DNA from: Whitmania pigra | Lineage: Eukaryota; Annelida; Clitellata; Hirudinida; Haemopidae | Assembly (NCBI GenBank): GCA_021613335.1 | Contig: JAJTWR010000332.1 | Coordinates: 2,281,001 to 2,345,000, forward strand | Direction of reading: 5' to 3' | Length of the DNA stretch: 64,000 nucleotides | Shown: positions 38,001 through 51,900 of the stretch, one piece after another | Position numbering within the stretch: position 1 is the first letter of the stretch | Layout: each line of letters opens with the position of its first letter | The notes under the pieces: model-generated | Seen by the model: the letters and a program-made list of their open reading frames with translations, nothing else | What the model was told of the DNA's origin: nothing | Database searches by the model: none | Made by a program: the position numbers and the translations under genes

Positions 38001-41000
38001 ATTTTATCTGGTTTCTTCAAATTCACTCTAATTTCATTAGCCAGGGTCCATGCTTGACCTTTCTAGCACAGGTATTTCATTAAAAATTGTTTGCTCCTTA
38101 TGAGCTGTGGCTCCGGATGGTTTATCCCTAGATTTACAAACATTAATTTGAGAATATCTGTTTTTCTAAATGATGTGATCATGCAGCCCAAAATAAAAGA
38201 AAATTAATCTTTTCCACCACTTTTCTGCATTGTTTTTGCATTTTTCTAGAAGGAGATACGCTATTTCTCAAGGTTAAAGTTGGACTTTTTCTAGAAGAAT
38301 GCCAGCTCATGCAAATGAATTTTGTCTGCTTTCATTTTTATTTCTTAAACTTGAATCACTAATTTGTATTTTATTGCTTCTTAAATCCATGCTTTTCAAA
38401 TAAACTGTTAAAAACAATTCAAGAAATATTAAGCTGCCAGTTTAGATATTAATTAGCCATTATTAATTATTGTAATGCTTACAATTAAATTAATTTAACA
38501 TTGCTTGTTATTACTTTATTGGTATTGCAGGTGGAATATTCACCAGTAAATTGCACCCATAAATTCACAAATTAAGTTTATCGAAATAATTTTTTTAAGC
38601 AACTTTCATAATGCTATGCAGTTCATGGCATTACACAATTCTTGACATTGCACAATTCATAACATTGTTGTGCTTGAAATGGGATTGGTGATAAATTTTA
38701 CATTGTACTCACTTTGATTGAAATCAGATAATTTTAGCTGATTAAATGGAGTATTGCATATATTGACAACTGCTTTAAAGCTTCGATCTCCATCTTAACT
38801 CTTATCATTAAATTATTGACATTCCACAAGTCTGTCCCATTATCTAATACTTGCCTGGTAATTTTTTTTACTACTGTACTAACCAGCTTCTAATCCACTA
38901 CATTTGACCTATGAAGTCATAATTTACATTTAGTGAATTTATGTCAGGAGCACCAACACTTCTCGCAACGAATCTGTGGGAGCACGTGCAGGACACGAAC
39001 GATTGGAATCTTTAGTGGACTTTTCACTTCCGAGCATTGTAAATGAGTTGAAGGACATCGATGAAGATGATCTTGCACCCAGCTTCATGAGGGTTGCAAT
39101 AAGTGGTGAAGAAACCAGTGGTGTTAGTAGATGGCATTTCTGTTGAATTTCAAAACTTGCAAGCTTTTCTATCATTGATCTTTGTACAGGTACCACTGAG
39201 TGATCTCCATGAAGCATCAGAGGCATTGATCAAAGCCCTGCTTATAAGGGCCAAGTACATGAAGGCCTCTTATCAGTATTTTCCTTTGACAACTCTCAAG
39301 TTTCTGAGGAAGGTCTGTGATGATGTACCCGAGTTTCTGGCACATTACGAAGATGGAGATGTCGAGAACCCACAAGAAAATCTTTCTAGTGCATAGATAT
39401 TTCAATTTGTTTTATTTGCAATAATAAGTATTGCACACTATTACTTCAATTTGTCTTATTTGCACTGTGCTATTTTGAATACTTAACACTGGTCTTTTAC
39501 ATCGACAAACCTGGCTGCATCATGTTTTTCTAATATTAGTATTGCTTAAGTGTTTAACTTACTTGTATTAAATTAAGTATTATAATTAGGAACTAGTATC
39601 ACTTGTATGTGTTGTTGGCTCGTATATTGCAAGTAGAAATGAAACAAACAATTTGTTTTTTTGAAAATATGTTGAAATTCTTAAGGTCAGTTTTCTGGTT
39701 CTTATCCAACGGTCAGAAACAACCCATTCGACTGTGAAATACCATCCTCTGCCAACCGACAGCTTGAAATTGTAGACGGTGTTTTTAAGGTCTTGGAGGT
39801 TGAAGGTGAACTTGGAAAGGTGATTCACGAACTTCCCTTCAAAAAATCAGAATTTATTGGGGATCAGAATCTTCTCTTTGCACTTGTTGCTGATGGGCCC
39901 ATGTTAGTCTCACTTAAACATGCATTTCAAACACATTTTAAAAGCCATTTCTTAATTTTCAAGATGGCCATATTTACTAATGGATTATTCATTTCTTCAC
40001 ACAATAATCTTGCATGTTATAATCAGCAATAATTGAATTCTGAAAACAGAAAGTCATTTTGTTATCGTCGTCTCAACTACCTGACTTCAAAGCATGATCT
40101 CCATGTACTCCTCAATGAGTTGAGAGAATCAGCAATTCAGAAACAGGTTCCCCATAGGGACTTCTACAATGTCAGAAAGGTGAACAACTGTTCTTGATCT
40201 GGAACCAAGCATTAATCTATTTGAATTTTCACTTTTGCCTTTCCTCTTTAAGTAATTGTATTTATTTTTCTGCCAAATTGGTTTCAGGTGGATACTCATG
40301 TCCATGCCTCGTCATGCATGAGTCAGAAGCACCTGCTGAGGTTTATCAAGAAAAAGATGAAAAGTGAATCGGACACTGTTGTCTGCAGGAACAGGGGAGG
40401 TGAACTTATGACTCTTGATGAGGTGATGCTTGTCATGCTTCAGTGATGAAGTTCTTCTCTTGTCAAAATATAGAAGTCATTTGTTTCCAATGTTTCATAT
40501 CTCTAGGGTTATTAAGAATTTATGATTAATTAATGGCTGCAAATTGACCAAATTGATAACAAAATGGCAATCAAATTTAATCCACTGATTAAGTTGTTTG
40601 ATTTTATTAACTTTTTATTATGTCAGGAAAAACTAAAATTGTTGTCATTGTTCAGTTCATTTTTTCATTCCATAGATTTTGACCAGTCATTCCTACAGTG
40701 AAAAGAATACACCTTATAACCTTCAACAACCTTATTTTATGATTTTAAAACCAAAATGGTCAAATAATTGAAATTTAATCATTATGATTTACAGCATAGA
40801 TACTTAGGACAGTCCTATGTATCTTGAATTATTATTATGACTTTGTTACTTTATTTAAAAATATTATTGAGTTTCAGTTGATTAAGCATCCCTAATCTTT
40901 TAAATCTTTTAAAGACTATCAATTCAGTTTTAATATGAACAGGTCTTCAAGAGTCTGAATCTAACAGCATTTGAGTTGAGTGTGGACATGTTAGACATGC

Positions 41001-43836
41001 ACTGTGTAAGACTTCAAATTGTAAATTATTACTGTTTATGTTTTTCTCTAACAACAATTTGTTATTCTCAATAAGTATCACTTAACTCAGATTCATCACA
41101 AGTACTAATACTAATACTAGTACATCTACATAATTTCTTGTAATAAAAGTACTAAAAATCTATCCTTGACATATATGCAAATGCATGCAGTTGTAAACTG
41201 AATAGGATTTGTTGCCTTCCAGGATCGCAACACCTTCCACAGGTTCGACAAGTTCAACTCCAAATACAATCCTGTCGGGGAGAGTAGACTGAGGGAGATT
41301 TTCATCAAGACGGACAACTACATGCAGGGCAGATATTTTGCTGAAGTTCTAAAGGTCTGTTTTCTCAGAAGAGTTATAACTTATTTGTTTTCAATGTTTG
41401 AGGTGTGTTTATTTCTTCACAAGATTTACAATTTAATTTTTTTCACCAAAGGAAGTCATGTCGGACTTGGAAGAGAGCAAGTTCCAGAATGCGGAGTACC
41501 GTCTCTCTATCTACGGCAGATCCATGGACGAATGGGACAAGTTGGCTTCGTGGGCCGTCCTTCACAATATTTATTCAGATAACGTCAGATGGCTCATACA
41601 AGTTCCAAGACTCTTGTTAGTCTTTCAATCCTTTATTTCTTATATTGTTTATTCATATTTATTTCAATAATATACCTAGCATTTATTTATTTATCATAAA
41701 TGCTTAATCATCAGTTAATTATATTTAACTTTATGTACATTTTTGCAGGCATGTTAATGTTTGTTATCGATGATGACTAAATATTAAACTACTTCATAAG
41801 TTACTTCATTGGGTTCTAATGTGCTTATTATTGTATTATTAGTTAAACCAATCATTAATGCTGCCAGTGACATATACAAGGCAAATGGTCAAGTGGAGAA
41901 CTTTGAACAACTCATCGCCAACATATTCCTTCCTCTCTTTGAAGTCACCAATGATCCAAGCTCCCATCCCAATCTCCACAGATTTCTGCAATATGTTAAT
42001 ATTTTCTTAATCCATTTAAATATTCATGATTTGTGTTAATATGGTTTGGAATTTTATTTGCATGTTCTTTCATGAAGTATCTTGTCATGTGGATTCTTAA
42101 AGAGTTGTTTCTTCTGTGTTGGAAATTCATTTTTCCTTAGATTTTTTTTATAATTATCTAAAATTCTAATTGGCTCTTCAATAGCTCATTACATTCAACC
42201 TGTGGAATGAATAGCTAAAAGTTATGAATACATTAAATGTTTACAAATTCTTGATTGGTTATGAATTTATTGAATGGTCGTTATTAGGTGACTGGTCTAG
42301 ATTCAGTCGATGACGAATCAAAACCAGAGAGGGTTATGTTTGACAAGGATGCACCTTCCCCCAAGGACTGGACAGAAAATGAGAACCCATCTTATGCTTA
42401 CTATCTCTACTTTATGTATGCAAATCTGGTTGTGCTCAATCAGTTCAGAAGGTAACTTTCTTTTGAATTTCTCCTTTGACAATATTCAAATAGTCACGGC
42501 TCAATTACCTATCTTTCTCGCGAACGATGATAAACAAGCTTTCTTGGTTTGCAGATCCCGGGGGTTTTCAACTTTTGTTTTGAGACCTCACTGTGGAGAA
42601 GCCGGACCTGTTCATCATCTCATCACTGGCTTCATGGTGGGCCAAAACATTTCTCATGGACTCCTGTTGAGAAAGGTTGACGGCAATTGTTCAATCATTC
42701 AATTATTAAATGTTCTAATGTCCGAAGCTACATTTTAATTGTAATTATCCGATTTTTGGAGTGCCTTATGTATCCGAGTAGGATGTGAAGGCACTTCTTA
42801 ATCGATCCACCATTTATATAATGCCACTACACTAAGGGTTTATTTGTATGTTAGTTTGTAAGTAAACTGATGTTATATCATTGGCACGAGTTGCTAATAG
42901 GAATATGAGTTATTTTATGATGTTTTATAATTATCGCAGACACCCGTCCTGCAGTACCTGTATTACCTGGGACAGATTGGAATAGCAATGTCACCTCTAA
43001 GCAACAACTCACTTTTTCTAAATTATGAGAGGAACCCATTGATTGAGTTTCTATCGAGAGGCCTCTTTGTTTCTCTGTCCACCGATGACCCACTTCAGTT
43101 TCACTTTACAAAGGTCGGTCCTTTGGACTTTGCAAATCGCTCTCAAAATTTGTGGAATATTATCTGACATTATTTCAAAAATTTGCAATAGGTGCAAATT
43201 ATTAGCAAACTATTTAGTGTAGATTTGCAAACATGACATCAATTATCTATTACTTTTATGTGTGAGTTAGTATATACAAGTTATGTGACTTGTCAAGAAA
43301 CGTTGGCCTCTTGTTACTCAGGAGCCACTGATGGAGGAATACAGCATTGCAGCTCAAGTGTGGAAGCTCAGCAGTGTTGAGATGTGCGAATTGGCAAGAA
43401 ACAGTGTCCTCATGAGTGGATTTCCACAAGAGGTAGTTTCAGTATAAAACATGCATGTTTAGCATAATTTATTTTATGGTCGTTGATCTCATTTGCAATT
43501 GATCAACCTATCATTGACCTTGTTCAACAAGGATGCACCCTCTCCCATGATACCAAGAAACCTTCTTGACACCTGATAATTAATTTAGTTAAATAAACAT
43601 TTAATTTGTATCATTATGAAATTCATATTGAACCCCACTACTACTGATAATTTCCTCAGATGAAAAAGTTATGGCTTGGACTCAACTACCTGAAGGAGGG
43701 CCTATCGGGCAACGACATCACGAGGACCAATGTACCTGACATCAGGGTGGCTTTTAGACATGAGACTTTTCTTGAAGAGCTTTCAACACTATTTCACACT
43801 GCAAAAGATTTGGATTCATTAGGCATTAATGATTGA
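35087..43836 (+). CDS. AMPD: AMP deaminase
   Basis: Seen: 16 exons, 35087-35132, 35230-35461, 38948-39122, 39190-39312 (end uncertain; other phase-0 donors at 39325 and 39361), 39691-39902, 40050-40179, 40288-40422, 40943-41005, 41223-41354, 41452-41615, 41868-41994, 42288-42451, 42555-42675, 42940-43113, 43322-43432 and 43660-43836. The protein is about 760 residues, as in vertebrate AMPD2/3. Signatures: [31 protein letters not shown] (zinc-binding HxH), [62 protein letters not shown] (zinc and catalytic Asp) and [13 protein letters not shown]. Known: it converts AMP to IMP and ammonia in the cytosolic purine nucleotide cycle. The short first exon adds MMDESDSS and joins in phase; a second possible start is 35262. 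The second intron is 3.5 kb. An ATTAAA is at 43888. Confidence 0.95.
35462..38947. other. Large AMPD intron
   Basis: A 3.5-kb AT-rich intron. Two overlapping minus-strand open frames at 35886-36159 have no recognised motif. No transposon or RNA gene seen. Confidence 0.6.
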
Positions 43837-45994
43837 GCAGAGCTAATTATGTTGTATGTGTTCTTGAAATGTAGTCTTTACTTGTTGATTAAATACATTT
43901 GTTTCCAATTAATTAAAGTTTCTTGCAGTTGCTGTAGCTCTTTTATTTCCTGATGATACAAATGGAAAGTTGTTAATATTTGATTTGGAAAATTCTTCAT
44001 CGCTTCAGTGATTTATGATGTCATGAAATGAAATAGTTGTTTAGTAAGGGCTTCTTATGATTAGCATGGTTTCTCAAGAAAAAGTGAACATTGTTTTTGG
44101 GATTTCATTGAATCACAAAATGCTGAATACAAATTGATTTGATCCTGCAGGAATTTCTGAAGCACTGTGCAAATTGTGGCTGTTGTTAACAGGATATGTG
44201 ATTCAAATGTAATGGTTCTCATAAGAATGAAATAAGGCCCTGTTTGAAAAGTTTAATCTATTTGTGACAATAGCTAGGGCTAAATGGAGACAAAGTGTGA
44301 ACGTCCATATAATTTCATCGCGGATAAATAAAGAATTTAAATAGAATTGAAATTGAAGTCAGTGGTCGGAACGATAAGTACGTATGTTGTTAGCAGTCGT
44401 GTAGTCCTTCCAAAAAGATTTGACCGTCTTTATTCAGATATCTAAGACGAGAATTTACTTGGAAAATCAACTCGGGGTGGTCTCAATAGTATCGAAGCGA
44501 TTTCTCAATATAACTTTCTGAAGTATTGTAATGCGTAATGATATAAAAATTTTCAAATAACTTTGCAATCACCAGACATGGGATACTTGGACCCCCAGCA
44601 CTTGTTCCAATTTTATTGAAAATTGTGTTTATTGACGCTTATTTGCATAGCTGAACTTGTAAAATTAAATTTAGCAAGATAGCAACTTATAAGTTACTTC
44701 CTATTCAGGTTGTTTGACATTACTTTTAATGTTATATGATAATTAGGTATTCCAGTAATCAGCCTATAGCAACTGTGTTGCAACGATATTTATAACTTTT
44801 TTTTCTAGCTTTTTCATTATCAAATAGAAATAACTTTGTCGCTGGTAAGTGCGCTCACACCAGCTACTGGAGAAAAAAGTTGTTCTCAATCCGAGGGGGC
44901 GGAAGGGGCGGTCCTCTCCGAGCGGCAAGTGCCAAAGGGTGGCATTTTGAGGGAGTACTTAAAAATTAAACAATATAAAAAATGGTCGAATTTTATAACT
45001 TATTGGCAGCAAGAACAGTTGGTACGCAACTTATCCTAGGTGACATCATCGCAACATTCAAGAGGTTAACAGGTAAAGAAGATTTACACCTGAACTTATT
45101 TTGAGCCATGATGAGGCACGGCTGTAAGTTGTGCAGAATATCAAAAGGTGTTCTGAAACAAGAACCTCATTTGAGATGTTTCTCCCTGGCTTTCGGTGAG
45201 AAGAAAATCTTATAAAGGCCACGTCATCGGGTTGAGCTTTGTTGAGGAAAAAGCTGCACCGACGTTTCTGAAGACAGGTACAGCAGCAGGAGGATAATTA
45301 GCTTGTAGAACATGTTTGTTGTGGATTTGCCGCTACTGGAATGCTTGTTGATTGAATGGGAGTGTTGTAGTTGATTATATATTCGAGTTATTTGGAACTA
45401 TTAAAAATATGTGTCAAAATTTATTGATATTGAATCAAAAAGGAGAGGTTTATTGTAAAGACTTTAATCTTTTTAATCATTATAAATATATAATACGTTA
45501 AATTAACACAAGCATTGTTCGAAAGTTCTGTCGTTCATAGTTCATACTTTTATGTAATCAATAATCAATCGTTTTAGATTATAATTCGTGAATTGTGTTT
45601 ATGAACTCCGGGGCGGCTTTAAATACGTTGGGAGTAACTGTCTACTCAACTTGGTGCGTATGACGCACATCGGCCATTTTTTTTTATCACTGATTCGGTG
45701 CTACAAAATTTGATTAGGTGTCGGATTTCGAGTTCATAGCTTAAGCTCGTTATATCTTTGTATTCACCGCCTCAAGCAGTCTCTTCTGAGATAATGGTTG
45801 GTCAGCTGATTGCTAGAGTTTTGGTGGGAAATTTTGTTTTTTAAATCAATTATATTTTATTAGTAGTTCGGGAAGATTAATCTATTTAGTAATCTTTGCT
45901 AAGGTTTGCCGGTACATTCTAACATATTGATCAACAGTTACAGTTATTTATTGTGAGGTGTTTTTTATAAATACCTTACAGCGGATTTGATGAA
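43837..45994. other. AMPD-hexosaminidase spacer
   Basis: The AMPD 3'UTR (ATTAAA at 43888) is followed by about 2 kb with no supportable gene. A short GC-richer island lies at 44855-44955; a 67-codon frame over it (44836-45039) opens only with TTG and matches nothing known. The hexosaminidase promoter should lie near 45700-45990. Confidence 0.5.
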
Positions 45995-48900
45995 ATGCCG
46001 ATACTAGAAAGACTCGATAACGAAAAGGTGAACATTTGAAATGCCTTATTTATCGAAAAGAACTTATTAATATTTTCACTTCAATATGCTGAAGAAGCAA
46101 TGAATGTTTGAGTTTTAGGATGATCACATAATTAAATTAAGGATGACAAGGTACATCTCCAGAACATCTGCAAGGTAGAGTTTTGAATGAAATTAACTTT
46201 TTAATGAATCAAGGGCAAATATTAGACTTATGACTCCCTAATCTGTTCTTATAATTACTTACTGGTATTTGTTTGATTTCAGGCTCATAAAAAGAGTGCT
46301 TATAGCTGGATTAATTTTAGCATTTGTTTTGGCACTTTTGAGTACATTTGAAAGACATGAATATAGTTAGAAATTTTGATTGTTTAACTTTGTTTGATTT
46401 ATGATAAGCTTTCTTTTGGCATGGGAATTAATAAATAAGTTTATTATTGGTTGACATTTTAATAAAGATTTTTATTTGCCAAAAGGATATTAAAGTTCAT
46501 ATGATATGTATTTTAGAAATAGTAATATAATATAATCAGATAGTAATGTGATGAATTAATTATTTTTTCAAGCCAATTGTTTACTTCAGGAATTGTTGAC
46601 CAGAATTCAGACCTAATCACCATAATTTCAACATCATCATGTCCCAAGAAATACCAAAGAGAGATCAATTACATTGCAGCTCACTTAAAAGTTAAAGTTT
46701 ATGTAATGAATGAAGATCCTAAGATTATTATTCGACTTACCAATACAGGCCCGAACAATATAAAAAATTGTCGATGGGAGATATACTTTACGCTCATAAC
46801 CCTACCATTCCAGCCTCAGTTCATTTCTGACAAATTCACTGTGTCTCATGTCAATGGCTTCCTCTATAAGCTCGCCCCAAAGTTATTCGACAATTCCTTT
46901 CTTTTTATGCCTAAAGACAGCATAGACTTAAAGGCATTGAGTTACCAAGTGCCGTCGAAATACTTCGTCTTCCCGAATTGGTTCATCGTCGGCCCGAATC
47001 TCATGTCCGTAATTATCGATAGTACGACCATTGTACATCATCCGAAAATGGTTGTAATCAACAAAACTATATCAAGCTCTAAGAGATTCTTTGACAACTT
47101 GGATAGTCTCAGTAATGAACCGACCAAGCCAAAACTCGTCATTCCAACACCACTACACATGAAGGGAGATGGGCCACAGATGGAATACTTGACCATATCG
47201 AGGGAATGGTCCATTGTTTTCAATGTACTTGAGCTAGAATTGGAAGCAGCTTTCCTGGAAGGTGAACTTCTACTACTTTCACTTGATTATCACTTAACAT
47301 TAAGTTTGTTTTTGACAATTTAAAAAATCATCCATTGAATTTGGCAGATTTTTTTGGAATAAAAGGCACTTTGAATGGCTCTAATAATACAAGAAAGAAA
47401 CTTATTATCCTGAATATGGTCAAAACATTAGATATAGCTGACGACGTTGGCATGAAATTTGGGAGCAAACAAATTCTTAGATCGCCGGAAGCCTACAGAA
47501 TTCTTGTGTTCAAAGAGACCGTGCTGGTGGAATCCACCAGTCGCAAGGGGATTTTCTATGGCTTGCAAACTATCATGAGTCTTTGTCGTAAGAACATTTC
47601 AAATTCCAGGGAGAAATTGATGCCTGCTTTGAATATAACCGATGCCCCAATATATAAGTTAGTCAATCTATGTAGAACAGTGTAACCTCATTGGATTATA
47701 ATATTTTTAAAATAAGATTTCAATTGCAAATGAGCATATTTTCTAATGATTTAGATGATGTTTTGCATTTGTTTTTCATTTGGTGCAAGTGGCTTTATTT
47801 TTTTTCTATTTTACTTTTCAAGGCAAGGGTTATTTCTCATTTTTTGCTTGACTCACTATAAATATTATATTGCAGTGCATTTAAAAAGGTTACAAGCACC
47901 CCTTAAATGTTGCATAACGTTTGAAACATTGGACTAATCAGAACCAAATTTAAAATAAATATGTACATTCTGAAGTTACGTAATGGTTCCAAATTTTTGT
48001 TCTATTGAAAAATTTAATTAGTGTTTTTAGGTAATCTTTTCCCAGGCTGTTCCATGCCCCCATTACGGCCTCTTCCAGCTCTTTTTTTTCAGGATATGTC
48101 TTTCCACTCCATACACTTCAATAACAATCTTTTTCAATAAAAAATGTATCTAATGTCTCAACATAATTATGGGAATTTTGTCTTCCCCTTAAGAATGTCA
48201 AAGACAGTCCCCTTTGACGAAATTGCTCTCCAGACCATGACAGACCCTCCTCGTTGTTGTTTGCCGAAGTAGATTTTTTTTTTCTCTAATTAAGTGCCAA
48301 TAAAATGGGCAGCCATCTGGTTCATCCAGATTAAATTGTTCTCATGAAAAATAATCCCACCCCGATTTGAAGTCAGCTAAGTTCTTGGCCCATTCCACAT
48401 GCACTTTTGTGTGACCTTCAAATATCTCTCGTATTTGAATTTTTCACTGTTGTTTAAATAATTTCAGACTGTCTTCATACAGACATTTAATTTCAAGGTT
48501 GTTATAAGCTGGTTTCCAGAGAGATTTTCTTCTAGAGCTTCACAAAAGAATCTTCTTCACAACTTTGGTTGGAGTTTTTGAGGTATTCTACCCGACCTAT
48601 TTTGTTCCATAGCCTTCTGGAGCTTGTAAAAATCTAGAAACAACAAATTCACTTTCATTTAATTGCTTGAAAATTTTTCTATGCACAATTTTGCTGTTTT
48701 GAAGGCAAGAATTTTTACTTTCTCTTCAGCTGTTAGTCCACTTTTTCCCATGATAAAAATTTTATTTACTGTACTATTGACTAGAAATACTTTTTATATA
48801 GTTTTGTAGTTCATTTATTATAATGTGCTCCTTTGAAAAAGCTTTTAAAGTTTGTAACCTGTTTACATGGTCTAAATAGGACATTTTGATGAATTTAAAA

Positions 48901-51900
48901 GCATCAAGCATTTACAAGCTTGTTCAATCAATAGGAAATTTGACCCAAATGTATATAATCACAATTTACATATAATTTACAAATTTGGCTTTGATCAGTT
49001 CAATATTTTCGGAGTTACACTAAGATTGAGGGGTGCTTGTAATCTTTTTACACACACTGTGTATTTAATTTTATTTATTTAAACTATAGAGACGCGTGAT
49101 CGGATTGAATCATGTAGGCATGAACTATTCCAGATACAGGGGCCTCATGATTGATGTGGCTAGGCATTTCCTGAGTGTGGACACCATACTTAAGATAATA
49201 CAAGTAATGTCAATGTACAAGATGAATCACCTTCATCTCCATCTCAGTGATGATGAGGGATGGAGGATTGAAGTGCTGACCTTTCCAGAGTTGACCTCTG
49301 TTAGTTGGGGTTCTTTAATTTAATCTAATATGATACAATAATATATATGTCTAAAATCTAATTTAATTATTTTCTGTTATTAACTAAGTTGTCTGGCATA
49401 ATTGCTAAATGGTTAAGTCTAATCCAGTGTCAATTGTCAAGTAAAGGATTATCTTGTGGTAGAGATAATTAGTTATGTTGCCTGGCATCAACATGAGTTT
49501 TGAATTGTATTTGACTTGTCATAAGGAAGCATTCTAACATGAGACTGATTTAATGCTAACTCTGGATAATTGATGTCTTGACAATAATAGTAATAATAAT
49601 GTATAAAGCGCCATGTGCAAAGCGTCAGAGGTGCTAAATTAATAATACTTAATAATAATAATTATAATTAATAACGTAAGTCATCTTTTCATATAAGTTA
49701 TTTTATTCCTGGTACAACTTAGTCAATTATCTTTTGAAAATAGGTTGGAGCTCATCCAACAGCCAAGTATGACTCCAAACCAAAATTCGATTTTCTCAAT
49801 GCTTACCTTGGTTCTGTTCCGATACATGAATTTAAGGATAGTGCAAGGCAATATTACACTTTTGCAGATTATTCTAGAATATTAAGACATGCTGCCTTGT
49901 ACCATGTTACTATTGTCCCAGAGTTAGACTTTCCTGGACATTCCCATGCTGCTCTCGTCAGTATGAGGGCAAAGGCTAAGCTCAGCGTCTTTGAGGAGTC
50001 TGGTATGTTCAACCTTGAAGATGAGAACGACACCTCGGACGATGCTTCAATCAACGACGTTTCCGACACTGTCATCAACGTGTGCAGGGAGTCGGCACTA
50101 AATTTCATGAGCGTTGTTGTTCAAACTATGATTCATTACCACAAAGTAGGTTTTTGCTTATTTAAATATCATTCAATCCCTTTTCATAGTTATGAGCTAC
50201 AATATTTCAAATTTGGTTTCATTTTTGATGTTGGATGTCTTCAGCTAAGGATAATTTAATTTTAATCTATCATTTTAGAAAAATAGGTTTGTTAAAAGTT
50301 ATTTTTATTGTAATGACTGATCATGTTCTTGATTGCATGAAGTAAAAATGAGGTGCATATTTTTTTGCCATTGATAAAGATCAACCACTTTTGCAGGAGC
50401 ATCAACCATTGAAAATGATCCATCTTGGAGGAGATGAGGTCTCTGAAAATGCTCTCATTAAAAGTTCATTCTGCAAAAGGTTGCGGCAAAATTCCAAGTC
50501 TAAATTGCGATCCTTTGTCCTGAATACGTTGCTGGAAATTGGTTCGCTAAACAAAGTCAATGTGGTGTTGTGGGAAAGCAATCACAGAGAAATTAATTTT
50601 GGAAATGCCTCAAAACCTATCATCCACTTTTGGCTACCTTCAGCTGACAAAGAACAGATCTTTAGAAGATACATAGATGCTGGGATGGATGTAAGAGCCT
50701 CCTGACTACACAATTACTAATTACTAATTGAACTTACTAATGAAATTGCGGTATTAAAAATTGTTAGAACCTAATTAACTTTTCTACTTTAAAATATATT
50801 TATCATAAGGTGACTGACAAAATTGCTTGAAGGTAATAATTTCTGAGGCAAAGACCTTTTATCTTGATCATCCCCACGAGTCTTGCACCCACGAAAGGGG
50901 ATTGAGATGGGCAACTAAAAAGATTGATGAGTTTGACATATTTTCATATTCTCCTCCAAAAGTTTGTTCCTCCAACGAGGAAAATTGTGAAGAGATGGAC
51001 CACATTTTAGGTACCATCGACTATCTTATACCTCTATTCCACGAACATTAGTAGATTTTTGATTGATGGATGGAGTTCAAGCCATCAATTCATATGCAAA
51101 TGATGACTATAGAAAAATGATTTTTTTTTTAATTCCTCGTAGATTCTAGTTTAAATAGTGAACACGAAAAATAAGTTTCTTTAATAATAATAGATTATTT
51201 ATAAAATGGCATAAATGTACAACACAAACGCATCAGGAGCGCTTTTACAATGGTGCAAGCTGGGTTGCGAAAATTACACGACGACTGTTGCTTTTACTGT
51301 CATTTGCAGGAATGTTACCATGTGAGCCAATGGTCATGCACATTGTATAATGCGCACTGGGCATGCATAACAATTATTTTACAAAACTTTTAAATATTAT
51401 CTGAAACAAACCCTCACTAAAATGAATTTTTTCAACCATTCTTCAATGTTCAGGCATTCAAGCAAACTTGTGGGGGGAACTTATTTGGAACTCTGCCATT
51501 GCAGAGGAAATGCTCTTCCCTCGTCTTCTGTCCGTTGCTGAGAGGGCCTGGCATCGAGCGGACTGGCAAAAGGATTTCTCGAGGGAACGACTTCTTGAAG
51601 ATTGGTCTTCTTTTGCATGGGCCGTCGTGAAGTGGGAGTTGAGCTTACTGGACCTCCTTTCCATCAAATATCGAATCCCTCCCCCAGGTGCCAGGTATGT
51701 AGATAGATATACATTTGTAATTTGCATTTATCCAATTTTTTGAATGCCTTATATATCCAGGTAGGATGCGAAAGCATTTGGCTGGATGGGTTATGTTCCT
51801 GCATGCGCCTGTAATGGCATACAGTCATAATAATAATAATAATAATAAATTTATAAAGCGCCATATGCGTAGCGTCAGAGGCGCCTTGCGTCTTCGCTGT

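Noticed and set aside
44836..45039. 67-codon frame between AMPD and the hexosaminidase gene
   Set aside because: TTG start, no motif, and no splice or polyA context that supports a gene.
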